A DNA stretch of 64,000 bases from Ashinkailepas kermadecensis (taxonomy: Eukaryota; Arthropoda; Thecostraca; Neolepadidae), in assembly GCA_034440615.1 (NCBI GenBank), contig JAOTOM010004793.1, forward strand, positions 172,001 to 236,000, given 5' to 3'. Position numbers and translations under genes: made by a program. Shown piece by piece: positions 21,116-32,793 of this stretch. The notes beneath the pieces are model-generated. The model ran no database searches and was not told where the DNA came from. It saw only the letters and a list, made by a program, of their open reading frames with translations. The stretch's first letter is position 1. Each line of letters begins with the position of its first letter.

Positions 21116-23855
21116 GCATACATAAAATGATACCCATGCAGTTGCCAATTTGATGACTTTTATATTATCCATGAATGACTTACTCCTATGATAAGATGTT
21201 CCCAGCATGCTATAATATGCATATGCATATGCATATATGCATATGAAGCTATATTATAGCTTCATATGAATGCACAGCATATGGATGTTGTACTACCTGA
21301 ACCAGAACATGGATAATGACTACAAAATTGAAGAGAAAACTTGGCAATTGTATTTCAAGTATGTGATTAGTTCATTAATTACTTAGCAAAGTATTATGGG
21401 AATGAGTAGGTAAAAGGCTTCAGAAATTGAATGGCATTTCCTGATTCAAACCAAGTGATAAAAGGTTATTACCTACATGTTAATGAATATTTTGTCCACT
21501 ACACCTTTCTGCAGTGATAAATTATTCATGAAATAGGGTGGAATATACCACTTTCTGAACACTCAATCAACATCCTTCTCCAAGAAGTATAGACATGCTG
21601 CTCCTTGATGCATGCTTATGAAGTCTTCGTATCTCCTTTCTAACAGCATCTCGTTTATAAGTAGCATGTGCATGCTCTCAATAAGGAATGGTGATACATG
21701 AACATTTTGCAATGTAATTTTGGGTAAAGGGATTACCTGCAATGTGATATGGCATGCAATACCAGTTTATAGCACAGTAATTATTCTCCCTATCCTGAAT
21801 TCAGCTCTTCTTAAAGTATGAATCTCAAAACAAATGATAAAGGCACAGTAATAAGTACCTACACCATTGGTTCAAATTTAAACCTGAAAAACATCAAAAG
21901 CTTTTTAAATGGTGCTAATTACACCACAAATTTATATATCCTACTGTGCTCATTTCAACATATCACACCTAACGAAAAACCATTATTTTAACCCTGCCTT
22001 TCTGCATGATACAAACAATGCAAACCGAGGCACCATATTCATTAGGATGCAAACAATACCTTATCACTTCAAGCTGTATTTAGTAAGTCAGGTTAGGTGG
22101 AATTCAGAACTGATCCGGTTATTGATGATCACAATGGTGATTGTTCAGAAAATGGTTGGAAACAAATGATTTTATGCAGCAAATTTCAACATGTTTGTCA
22201 TTCCTGAAGTAAAAGGTGGTGTGTAAAGAACATACAAAACTTCATCAGATATCGTCAAGGAAATAAGCATCTCCTCAGTATGCATGCTGTACATAGCATA
22301 TTCAGCCCACACTGTGTCGACAATTGGCGCAGTTGGTTGGGGCGTCACCTTTACATACAGATGGTGGTGAGTTCAAATCTTGGTGCCGGTACACTTTTAA
22401 CCAGATCACAGTCATTAGCTGTCAGGGCTGTTGGTTAATATTGCACTTTAGAATACTTTACACTACCACATGAGTTGCTTGATGTAATAATATTTGTCCA
22501 TGAAATTAAGGAGGGAAAATACTCAATTAAAGCCTACTCATGCAATGAATGCCCAATTGGACCATCTAGATTGTCATTGTGGAACTTTAGTCGGTTTTAC
22601 AGCGGAACTTTTCTCCCAGGTCCCGTGGTCTCAGGAACAAGATAGAGGGAGAAGACCCGGCATAGTGATCTGCATAAATTAAAAGCGACCACCAAATATA
22701 ATTCTCGCATCAGTTTTGATAACAAAATATGTTTTACTATGGACACTGCTGAAATAAGTAGAATTAAACTTACAAATATCAGCAAATTGCAATACGCTTT
22801 CTAATTTACGTCGAGACTGCACTCCGCTCTACGGTATCTGGCAGCCGACGGATGACTGCCAGATGACAAATTGGCGCTGTGGTTAAATTAGCGAAGGATG
22901 CGGTTATAAGCCAATTTCCTGAGCAACTGTACAGAAAATGATAACAAAAGTACACTTAATCGATGTCAACCAAGTTATAAATCCATACCTGATACTGCCG
23001 ACATGCTCACGCCGCACAACTAATAAATATTAACAACACACCCCACGAGTATGACGCTCGTGCACAGACTGATTTGTTGCCTGCTGCGTACTGGGATATA
23101 GGTTTCGGAATATAAAATGGTTTAAGGAAAATTATACTAAAACAATCAGTCTAAAATCGTTTCATTCTCACCACCAAGAAACAAGTTTTGTCAATGAAAA
23201 AGCTGCAAAAATTGAGTGAAATCAATTCTTGTTAATAATAAATGTTCTTCGGTGTATTTTTTAGTTCATGTCTGGAATGTTTAGGTGAAGCAAGGAATGA
23301 CTTGGAAGGATGAAAAGCGACTAGACGGGAGAGCAAATTGCCGCTGTAAAACCGACTAGTGTCTCTGGAAGGGTGCTTCTGGCTGAAAAAAAAATTGATG
23401 GGGCATTCAGGCACACTGAAGGTCAGACTTCTTTTGATGTGCAACTCTGGCCAAAAACCTGAGAGGACACTGGGGACAAATACCCCCAGCATCCCTTGTA
23501 ACCACCCATCCCAGAAACAATTGAAAGGGATTCTGATGAACTGGAGCCACTGAGATGGTTCCATGATAGATTCACACTGCCCCATGGTAAGACCTCTCAC
23601 TTTCTGCAGGCATTCAACTTTTGGTATCTTCAAACCAAAGTGGTCATACACCTACCTCACAGAGGGTTTGTGACCCCATGAAACATTGCATCTATATCCA
23701 GTTCAAGTTGTTCATTTTAACAGCCTGGTTCCGTATGCACCACATTCCGTTACATTTATAGTGCAAGCAATGCTACCATAGGTACAGACCGTGTGTTTTG
23801 TCATTACGGTCGGTAGGTAGTATGGACACATAGTGCGATCGTTATGGCCAGGGTA
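21116..23855. other. AT-rich intergenic stretch
   Basis: No gene recognised. At 21210-21270 there is a strong palindrome of GCATATGCATAT-type repeats with AAGCTATATTATAGCTT at its heart. A tRNA-like patch is listed separately. Confidence 0.5.
22317..22392 (+). other. tRNA-like patch, possible SINE head
   Basis: TGGCGCAGTTGG fits a pol III A box and GAGTTCAAATC a B box at tRNA spacing. The D stem (GCGC/GCGT) folds, but the anticodon and T stems are imperfect, so this is at most a tRNA-derived relic. Confidence 0.35.
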
Positions 23856-25014
23856 AAATTATACCGATTTTTCGGTAAATTTCCAGAAACCGGTAAAATG
23901 CGATTATTTGGATAATTTTTTTTTAATACATGGTATTTTAGCGTAAAAATGACGATGCGACCACTCATTTTCTCCGCAAATGATTACTTTTCAGTTGGCA
24001 AACAAATACACGATCATAATCTTCACTGTGCAAATATAGCACATCGCGTATAATTATCCGTACCTGGTGTGTCACAGACGTGATAAAGAAGATATTCAAC
24101 ACTTCATGCACTCGATCTAATACTCTTTGACATCGAAAACATTATGTTTCTGCCTTAATTCCACATTATCTCCGAGAATTAATACTCGCGACACCCCAGG
24201 CCAGGAACCGTCGATAAGGGCCGGAAATGCCTTGCGATGCCGTATTAAAACAAATATATATTTGATGACGTCATGACCGAAAAATTTGTTTCCGACGATT
24301 CTGGTTTTCCGGTTAGGTTAGGTTAGGTTAGGTTAGGTTAGATTATATTATGATGTAATATATTTTATATATTATGCTACGTTATCTTAACTAGGTTAGG
24401 TTAGGTTAGTTTATTTTATTTTTTTCCTAATAAATTTGTTATTTTCAAATACAAATAAAATAACCTAACCTAACCTAACCTAGACTAAGATAACGTAGCA
24501 TAATATATAAAATATATTACATCATAATATACTCTAACCTAACCTAACCTAACCTAACCGGAAAACCAGAATCGTTGCAAACAAATTTTTCGCCTGACGT
24601 CATCAAATATATTTCAAATAAAATAATACGGCATCGCAAGGAATTTCCGGCCCTTATCGACGGTTCCTGGCGCGGCGTGTTGCGAGTATTAATTATCGAA
24701 TATATGGGAGATAATGTGGAATTAAGGCAGAAACATGTTTTCGATGTCAAAGAGTATTAAATCGAGTGCATGAAGTGTTGAATATCTTCTTTATCACGTC
24801 TGTGACACACCAGGTACGGATAATTATACGCGATGGGCTATATTTGCACAGTGAAGATTATGATCGTGTATTTGTTTGCCAACTGAAAAGTAATCATTTG
24901 CGTAGAAAATGAGTGGTCGCATCGTCATTTTTACGTTAAAATAACATGTATTTTGTATTTAAAAAATCCTAAAAATCGCATTTTACCGGTTTCTGGAAAT
25001 TTACAATTTCGGAA
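23856..25014. mobile_element. 1.16-kb palindrome (fold-back element) with TTAGG tracts
   Basis: Two arms of about 560 bp are inverted copies around a spacer of about 30 bp near 24437. Matching landmarks include ATTACTTTTCAGTTGGCAAA with its inverse, GTGTGTCACAGACGTGATAA with its inverse, and the inner TAGGTTAGGTTAGG / CCTAACCTAACCTA tracts. Arm identity looks above 90%. The outer 30 bp are less well matched and I see no clear target duplication. No coding capacity. Confidence 0.85.
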
Positions 25015-25164
25015 ATATTGTGTTGAAGAAAGGTTGTGGGGGGGGATGGGGGTGCAAAGGGTGCCCATGAACATGGGAGGCTGGGCCAGGCCTCATATGC
25101 CTGGCTTCAAGCAGCCAGACTGGTAGCACTGGCTTGCAAAGGTACAGTTACAGGTCCCCTAGTG

Positions 25165-25376
25165 CAGTGGTTCCCAACCGGGGAGAAATTTCCCCCTGGG
25201 TGGAAATTTCGGTATTTCAGGGGGGAAATTTTGATGGGATCCATTACGCATTTGTCTCATTGACGTAAGTGATGTCTTGAGTGACATACAAATATAACTT
25301 CAGTTTTTTAGGGGGGAAACGGCAGGTTTGGCCAGAGGAGAAAGGGGAAATGGACCAAAAAGGTTGGGAACCACCG
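25165..25376. mobile_element. 212-bp hAT-type non-autonomous element
   Basis: The left end CAGTGGTTCCCAACC and inverted right end CGGTGGTTCCCAACC match at 14 of 15. The flanking 8-mers CCCTAGTG and CTCTAGTG match at 7 of 8, consistent with an 8-bp target duplication. The CAGTGGTTCCCAA terminus is typical of hAT elements. No coding capacity. Confidence 0.75.
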
Positions 25377-27429
25377 CTCTAGTGGATGTGCAGGTTCCCT
25401 GAGAAGTTCCCGTATTCATTTAGCAGGCATCACACATTGGGTGGGGCTGAAACCTAACCCGGCCTGACCAAACCTGACCTAAAGCCTACCCTAAACCCCT
25501 TAATCTGTACGATAATTTTCCCAAGATGGGGCACAATTTCACAAGTGTCAGACCCCCCACCCAAGATTGGCACATGGAATACCTGTGGGTCACACCAGAC
25601 ATTGCTCCCCCCCTCCAAGACCGGAACATGGAATACTAGCAGGCCTCATCAAACATCACTTTCCACCCTGCCTACTCCAGGAAGGACATTCTTGGCTGGT
25701 ATCCTGGCACAGCATGGGCCCCCTCTCTATGAGGTCACCCCCCCCCCTTTGACAGCTTTCTGGATCCACTCCTGTGTACAGGACCCACAAGAGATGTGGG
25801 CCCCTGGGAGTCAGTGCCCCAAGCAGTGCAGGCTCCCTGAGAGGTGGGTGTGGGCCCCTAATGGGGCCCATATGAACAACTACCTTGGTGAGGTACCTAG
25901 CTCTAGGTGACCAGATACCCACTGCCCAACCTAACCTGCAATGCAATTTTGGTGAAATTAATTTGACTGAACATAACTTATGGGTGGAACTCAAATGATT
26001 AGTTTCAAATTAAGTAGGCTAACAATCCAATCTTAGCATGTTAGGTATTAGCCATGACAAATTCCTGGCTATGGATTGGGGGTGGGGGGGGGGTGCAGAT
26101 TGGAGTCAATTTCTCACCCTTGGTGTGGATTTGTGCATATTTTCACTGTGGGCTGATGTGCCCCAGTGAACCTTGTGCCATACTTTACAGTCTGGACAAT
26201 AGATAGGTACTTACCTTGGTACCTAATGTGCCTAGGTACCTTACCAGTGCTTTCCTAAATGGTTCCCACTACGTCTTTTACAGAAAGGCAGTCAAACAAT
26301 AGTTGTTTTTCAAATCAATTTTCTGCCTTCTTACCTTGCAGTCTGCTGGAAACCTGATAGATGGATCACGTTTATGGCAGCCGGGAACCGCACATACACC
26401 CATACTTCTGGCTTGCTTCTCCTAATTTCTAGCGCACTAATGGTAAATATGCCAGCAAACTAGACGTGTCTGAAGTACATTCAACATAATTAAATACGCG
26501 CAAACAACATACGCTGCTTACAAAATGTACAATAGGCTTTTTAAATATAAAGATTCTGCCCTCCCTAACCCACAAAACAGAGCGCTTTAGGTTCGCCAAA
26601 GAAGGCTGGGTGACCATTGACTCTCAGCGCCATCTACATCTTTATCAACTTTCAGACCCCATTGGAGTTTAGGGGCGCATCGACTGCGTTGGTCATGCAG
26701 CTGGTTCTGCAATAAAATGCTCACAAATCACTGGGAAGTGCAACCTGAGATTATAATGTAATAGTTTTGAAGAAGTATATCCTCCCATATTCAATTACCT
26801 CCAAAACATTCCTCTTCATATCCAGGATTACAAACCGCAAATCAGACCTTCATGGGCACATATCGACACAATCTATGATACGCTACGTTAGGAGGAAGGG
26901 GACATGAGGGAAGTGTGAAGAGGACGGAGGCGGGTCACATGGAGGCAGGGAACAAGGAAACAGGGGATGGAGGAAGTGGGCAGAGGACATGGGGAAACAT
27001 GAAGGGGCAAGGAGCGGGGACCGGGAAAATTGGTCAGTTGTCCCTAATAAAAACCTCTTGTCTAAAATATAAGATACTTGTACGTTTGCGCATAATAAAT
27101 AGGTAAATTGTAAAAATAAAAATTGCACAAATTTGCACCTCTTTGTGAGGTCTTGATAACGTCAAGCTAGTATTTTACCATGGTTTATTGTACATGCAAT
27201 CAAGGCGATATCATGTAAAATTGAACCTTGAATCAATGGGATACGCTTCAACTTCTGGAAGATTACCATAGTTGAACAACATTGTCTTGTCTCCCTCAAA
27301 CGCTTCAATAAAAATGTTCTTTACCTACCTAGCTGCACCCAACACACAAAACTATACAGCATTGCATTAACGTCGTAGGTCTTGTAAGCAGCAAAATTGA
27401 AGCATTCTCGTAGCTAGCAATTTCTACCT
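25377..27429. other. Intergenic, nothing recognised
   Basis: Mixed-composition sequence with G and C runs near 25740 and 26080 and a purine-rich stretch at 26.89-27.03 kb. No gene, RNA or transposon recognised. Confidence 0.5.
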
Positions 27430-29216
27430 AGCAATTTTTGGGCCCTGGAAAGGAAACTTTGCGGCCCAGTGTGATTTTGGGGGCTACGGTGCGATTTGTC
27501 TGGACCGAGCGCAGGTTGTCGGGTTCACGATGCGAGTTGTCGCTATATGACCTGTGCAGTCGATGCGCCCCTAAACAACAATGCGAGTTGTCGGTCCCAC
27601 GACTAAAATTGTCTGGTCCCGACGCGATTTTTCGGGATCCTTCCAAATTCTTTTTCCGAGCCCGAGTCACATTTCGGGGTAATATAATGATCTGTAGGCT
27701 CCAGGTCAATTTGTGGGCTCCCGCTGCGATATTTTCGGCCCACACATTTTTGGGCGCTTGCGACCTTATTTTTGGCCCCAGCACGTTTTTTTCGCAACAT
27801 CCTGAGCGCTCTTTTGAGACCTCTGTCGTACTTGTGCTCCATGGTGACTTTTGGGGTCGGGATTTATTTTTTTGGCCCCGGTTTCTTTTTGGGGGCTTCG
27901 GCTTGTTTTTTGCTCGCCTTCAAGTGGGATTTTGTGGCATTGGCGCCATTTTTAGCCTCAGCGTGAGTTCTCGGGTACCGGTGCAATTTTATTAGCCTCG
28001 GCACGATTCTTTGGGACCCACCACTTTTTGGGTAGAGGAGATTGTTACATTTGTACCACCTTTGGTAAGACACTGGGGCCACGTCGCTTTTTGCGGGTTC
28101 CCAGTGAACATGCCGACAGCGGTCCGACGTCGGCCCGATGCTCGGCCCTACGTCGGACCACTGTCGGGAGCTAGCAGCCCGCTGTCGGCTGGGGAGTGGA
28201 ATGTCCGCCCATGCCGACATGCATCCGACACCCAGCCGACATGTAGCCGACGTGGGGCCGACGTCGGGGAGATGTCGGGCTGCTGTCGGGATGCTAGCGG
28301 TCCGCCGTTGGCTAGAAAGTGAAATGTCGCACAACGGCCCGACGTCGGCTGGCCGCTATTGATATGCCGAACTCAACCCGACATACATTGATATTCCATA
28401 TTCCAAGTCTGTTTGCCGATGTCGGGCCGAGAGCGGCCCAAGGTCGGCATGCCGCTTACGAGATGTCTAGTTCGCTCCGACACGTAACAGCGGGCCGACA
28501 TCGGCATGTTTACTGGGCTTTGACCTGTTTTTAGGCTCATGCCGTCTTTGTGGCCTGCAATGCGATCTAAGTGCCCTGGTGCGGTTTGAAGGCCTCTGGC
28601 GTGTTCGTCGCGCTCCCAGTTTTTTTTAGGATCGCGCATATTTAAAGACTTGTCACTTTTTGCGGGACACGATTGTCTTTTGAAGGGCTCTGGTACGCTT
28701 ACGGGCTTCAGGTATGCCTAGAGCCCAGCTATGTATACTTGGAGCCTCAGACACGAATGTTCGTGGCTCCTGACGCGAGGTTTTGGGATCAGACGGAAAT
28801 TTGTGGTGCCCCAGTGCGATAATTCGTGACCCTGGCGCCATGCTTCGGATCCCTGTGGGAGTGTTTTTGGTCCCACTGTGTATATTTGGGGCCCCGACGC
28901 AACTTTGGAAGTCCCGACGGATATTTCGTGCCCATCAACGGTAATTATTGGGGTCATGACGCGTTTTTTTTGTGGGGGGGGGGGGCTACGGTGCGAGCTT
29001 TTTGGGCCCGCTGTATTTACGGGGTTCACCTGACTCAAATCTTTGGGGAACGAGCATCAACATCAGGGACACCAGCACGATTTGGTTGGGGGGGGGGCTC
29101 AGCATGAATTATCTGTGCCTCGCCGCAATTTTTCAGAGCCCCGGTGCGATTCATATCCGCCCCGCTGCCTCGAGGAGGCTGGCAAGTTTCTCCTTTTCCC
29201 CCTCGGGCACGCCACT
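27430..29216. repeat. Degenerate GGGCCC/CGATTTTT repeat field
   Basis: Irregular units of roughly 30-35 bp alternate a GC-rich GGGCCCCGGCGCG-like part with a T-rich GATTTTTTGGG-like part. Around 28.09-28.52 kb the units become GCCGACGTCGG-rich. The right edge ends in GGGCACGCCACTG, whose complement CAGTGGCGTGCCC looks like a hAT terminus, so this may be the interior of an old element. Long frames here are not recognised proteins. Confidence 0.5.
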
Positions 29217-29924
29217 GGCCATAACTGTGTCTCCACGATCTTCGTCTTACTTGTGCTTTGCACGGGTCTTTTGATTGTTGGCGTTTGCTCGTTGACGCAA
29301 ATTTCTGAGACTGCCAGAACCAATGTGACAAATGTTGTAGTTTATGCGTCTCGAGATACAATTTGTGGACTTTCTCTAATATTGCATGTGAATATTAGTT
29401 GTGTACTAAATCCGGGACATGACAAATACGTGCCTCGAGTTCTGCTAATTGTTCTGCTCATGTTATGATCATATGTTATATTCCACATCATGGGATGCTT
29501 CGTATGTGATGTGGGTTCCATGAGAACATCCTATGATTAAATCCTATGATAAAATTAGAAGATTATTTCTCCTCTGCCCACCGGTTCTGGTGAAAAAGAC
29601 TTCCCGATGCCCCTCTGAGCTTTGATGTACCTAACTTATCTTTTTTTTATTGCAGATGCTGCCAGATTGGCCACCGAATCAAGGCGCTGCACTGGTTGAG
29701 TGTTCTCACGGCATGGTGCGCTTTTTCGTCTACTGATGTGTTTTAAGCAGCGGCTCCGTCACGGGTTTCAAGTAAGGGGTGCGGCACCCATAGGGGGCTT
29801 TCCAAGTGCACAATGCAGTGGCCACCAAATACCCTTTTAGGCCCCCTCCCTTCGGAAAATTCGTTTTTTTTGGCCACTGCCTCAGGGGAGCCAAGTGACT
29901 ATCAAATTGCTTAAGATAGTCGTA
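29217..29924. other. Spacer between oppositely oriented repeat fields
   Basis: Unique sequence; no gene recognised. Near 29815-29880 the strings CAGTGGCCACC and GGCCACTG form a small inverted repeat. Confidence 0.4.
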
Positions 29925-30085
29925 ACATCGTTCTCGAGCCCCAAACGTCGCGCCAGAGGCCTCCAAAAATCGCGTGTGGTCCCGAGGGCACATTCCGGGG
30001 CTCGACAAAACGCGGCGGGGCACACAAATAAAGCGCCGGGGCCCGACAGATCGCGCGGACTCCGAGAAATGGCGTCGAAACGTTC
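29925..30085. repeat. Degenerate repeat, opposite orientation to 27.4-29.2 kb
   Basis: The complement of this stretch shows the same texture, for example GGGCCCCGGCGC and ACGCGATTTTTGGAGG. It seems to be an inverted fragment of the same family. Confidence 0.45.
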
Positions 30086-30678
30086 CAAAATTGCGAATTA
30101 GCCGGAATTAGCAAAACGCAGGAGACGTAATAAAAGCCACAGAATCGCACTAAGTGTGACGAATGCTCCGAATGCGCAAGGTGGGTGCATGTGCACGTGC
30201 GCGAACGTTGGGGTGTTGGCGGCCGGGCGGTATGAACCAAAATGCGTGAAATAGTAAACTTCTACATTTTGAAGTGACTTGCACAGGTGTCATGTCAGCA
30301 TTATCAGCTGACTTGCCACCACTATATCAGCTGAATATGCCACCAACATTGACGGTTCAATCAAAATGCATCGTTTTTGCATGGGTTGTCTCGATGCTGA
30401 CCGCAAGCTACCTATAACCAAGTTTTTACGTATTCATAGCCATTTATCTACGGTAGGACACCTGCGATTGTGTCCTTCTCTCATTGCAACAGATATAAAC
30501 GTTGATGTGCATTTCCTTCCACACACTAGGCTAGAATAATGCAAGGTGTCATATTGGACATCATACTTCATCTAGTACACTCATAATAGACTCATGGCTG
30601 AGAGTAAATCTCTTTGAAGGCTGAATGAAATCGGTGCCTGAAATGGAAATTATATGTAAATTTAATTGCAATATGTAT

Positions 30679-30680
<2 letters not shown>

Positions 30681-30718
<38 letters not shown>
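30681..30718. repeat. (AC)n(AT)n microsatellite
   Basis: A CA run followed directly by a TA run, the same architecture as at 15668-15720. Confidence 0.95.
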
Positions 30719-31154
30719 CGCGGGGAGCTGTTTCTAGAGACGAGCTGGACGATAAAGGTCACAAGCGGGTGTGTTTTGCAAACAGATCTAAGACTAGTGT
30801 ACACTTACGTTAAGGGATCTTTACGAGTGTGTGTGTGTTGTTTTAGGTGCTGCAGGCGGGGCCTGGGCGGAGGGCATCTGGATTTCTAAATGGTTTTAGG
30901 TTTACTTTACTCCTCCGCAAGGTAATTTGTAGCTGGGGTGGGGAGGATGATTTTGAGAGTGACGAGAAAGTTGATTTTTCCAGGGTGCCGGCATTAGCCT
31001 ACTCTTGTCGAAGAGCACCGAGGAGTCTTTACCGTGTGGACAAGGAGGTTATTGTCTACACCACTTATCACGCCGGCCGCCGCGTGTTCAAGTTGTTAGT
31101 AGAGGGTTAGTCTAAGCATGCCATGCAGAATTGTCAGTGGGGTTAGTACAGTGT

Positions 31155-31400
31155 TTGGAAATTCGGCTCATATACGTCCGCTGTACCTCTGGATAGTCGT
31201 TTAACGTTATGAGTTGCGATGTAATTCAGTTCATCTACATCCGATCACTCGTCTGGGTAGTCGTTTTACGTTATGTTATTGTTTTCTAAAGCAAATCGGC
31301 TCATCTGCGTCCGGCTGCACCGTTAGGTAATTATTTATTTCTAATGGGAAAGCAAATCGACTCATGTACGTCCGATGCTATTCGTGGATGACCATTTACG
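31155..31400. repeat. Four diverged copies of a 70-75 bp unit
   Basis: Each has CGGCTCATATACGTCCG or a variant (TTCATCTACATCCG, CTCATCTGCGTCCG, CTCATGTACGTCCG), then GGATAGTCGTTTAACG-like sequence. Confidence 0.65.
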
Positions 31401-32097
31401 TGTTTTTTTTCGAGTGTATCGTGGGCATGCATTGCGTGTTGAAGTGAGTGTCGGTGGTGTTGTGTCTACAGTGTTTCTGCTAGTTTTGTGGCGTACTCAA
31501 ACGTATTCAACGTGGCGTATTTATACAGCAATTGAAAGAGTGTTGGGTTTTTGTCACCCAGAAGCGATGGAAGCGACAGGGTGTTGACCTCTTTTTGGCA
31601 GAAGGCCTTAGATGGTTGTCTTTGAGCGTTAAAGCTAAGTTACAGCATAGCAGGATGTTACCTATGCTTAATGTGGTTTTGCAGGTGTCGCAGTGAGGTG
31701 TTGTATATTGATCATCATCTAGTTGAGGCTGTGTTGGTGTAGTGCAACCAGTGCTAAGTCTAGTGAGGATGACTTCTCTTCGTCGTTGAGATTGAAAGGA
31801 TATATATACCAACGTAAATACGCATTCTAGTTAGCTTAAAAATATGTACGGACCCGGCCCCACCCTTGAATTCAAGTGATATTTTAGGTGCAAAAATGTT
31901 TCTCGGATTTTGACAAATACGCATCATACGGTTATCAAAGTTTGTGAAAGCTTGCAGTGTTCTTCTCGTGTCAGTGTTAATAACTCTGAACACGGATGCA
32001 CTAAGGATTTTATTTTTGTCAAGGGGATATCGAGTAAAGTTGTTCCGATGACGACAGATATCGTGACAAACATGGATGAACGGCACTATCACTTTGC

Positions 32098-32388
<291 letters not shown>

Positions 32389-32793
32389 CCACACTGAATA
32401 ACCACATTACTTGAAGTATCCCTGAGAAACATGTGGAGAAAGTGTCCAGGTAGACAAAGCACATGCAAATAGCTCTTTCATATTAAATAACTGTTCCTTC
32501 ATGAAGGATAATGCCCAGTCCAGAAGATCAATATATTTTGCATCTTTATATCCACTCTGAAGTTATACAGGATGGTAGCCCACAAGGAAATTACAACGGT
32601 TGTTTCAAAGTTTCTATCAGAAGAAATGTTACGCAATTGCTCGCATCCTTCTATGCTGTTATGCAATAAGCAGGGGCAAGTACTAAGCATTATGTAAACA
32701 TACAATAATGAATTACATAGAACTGCCGGATTCGAAGTAACGTCAGAGCTGGGCAGTATGGAAAAATAACAAAGCACTTCGGAATCCTATCCA
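32389..32793 (+). promoter_or_regulatory. Presumed AK9 upstream region and 5' UTR
   Basis: The interval lies between the microsatellite and the AK9 start. No convincing TATA box or initiator was found. An in-frame TAA lies 27 bases before the AK9 ATG, so translation cannot begin further up in this exon. Assignment is by position only. Confidence 0.35.

Larger units (their letters stand above)
30086..32097. other. Intergenic, no recognised gene
   Basis: Apart from the compound microsatellite and the 31.2-kb repeat listed separately, nothing is recognised. Open frames of 60-100 codons at 30.85 and 31.4 kb show no known domain. Confidence 0.45.

Noticed and set aside
29815..29880. Small inverted repeat CAGTGGCCACC / GGCCACTG resembling a mini hAT element
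   Set aside because: Flanking 8-mers do not match and the ends are short.
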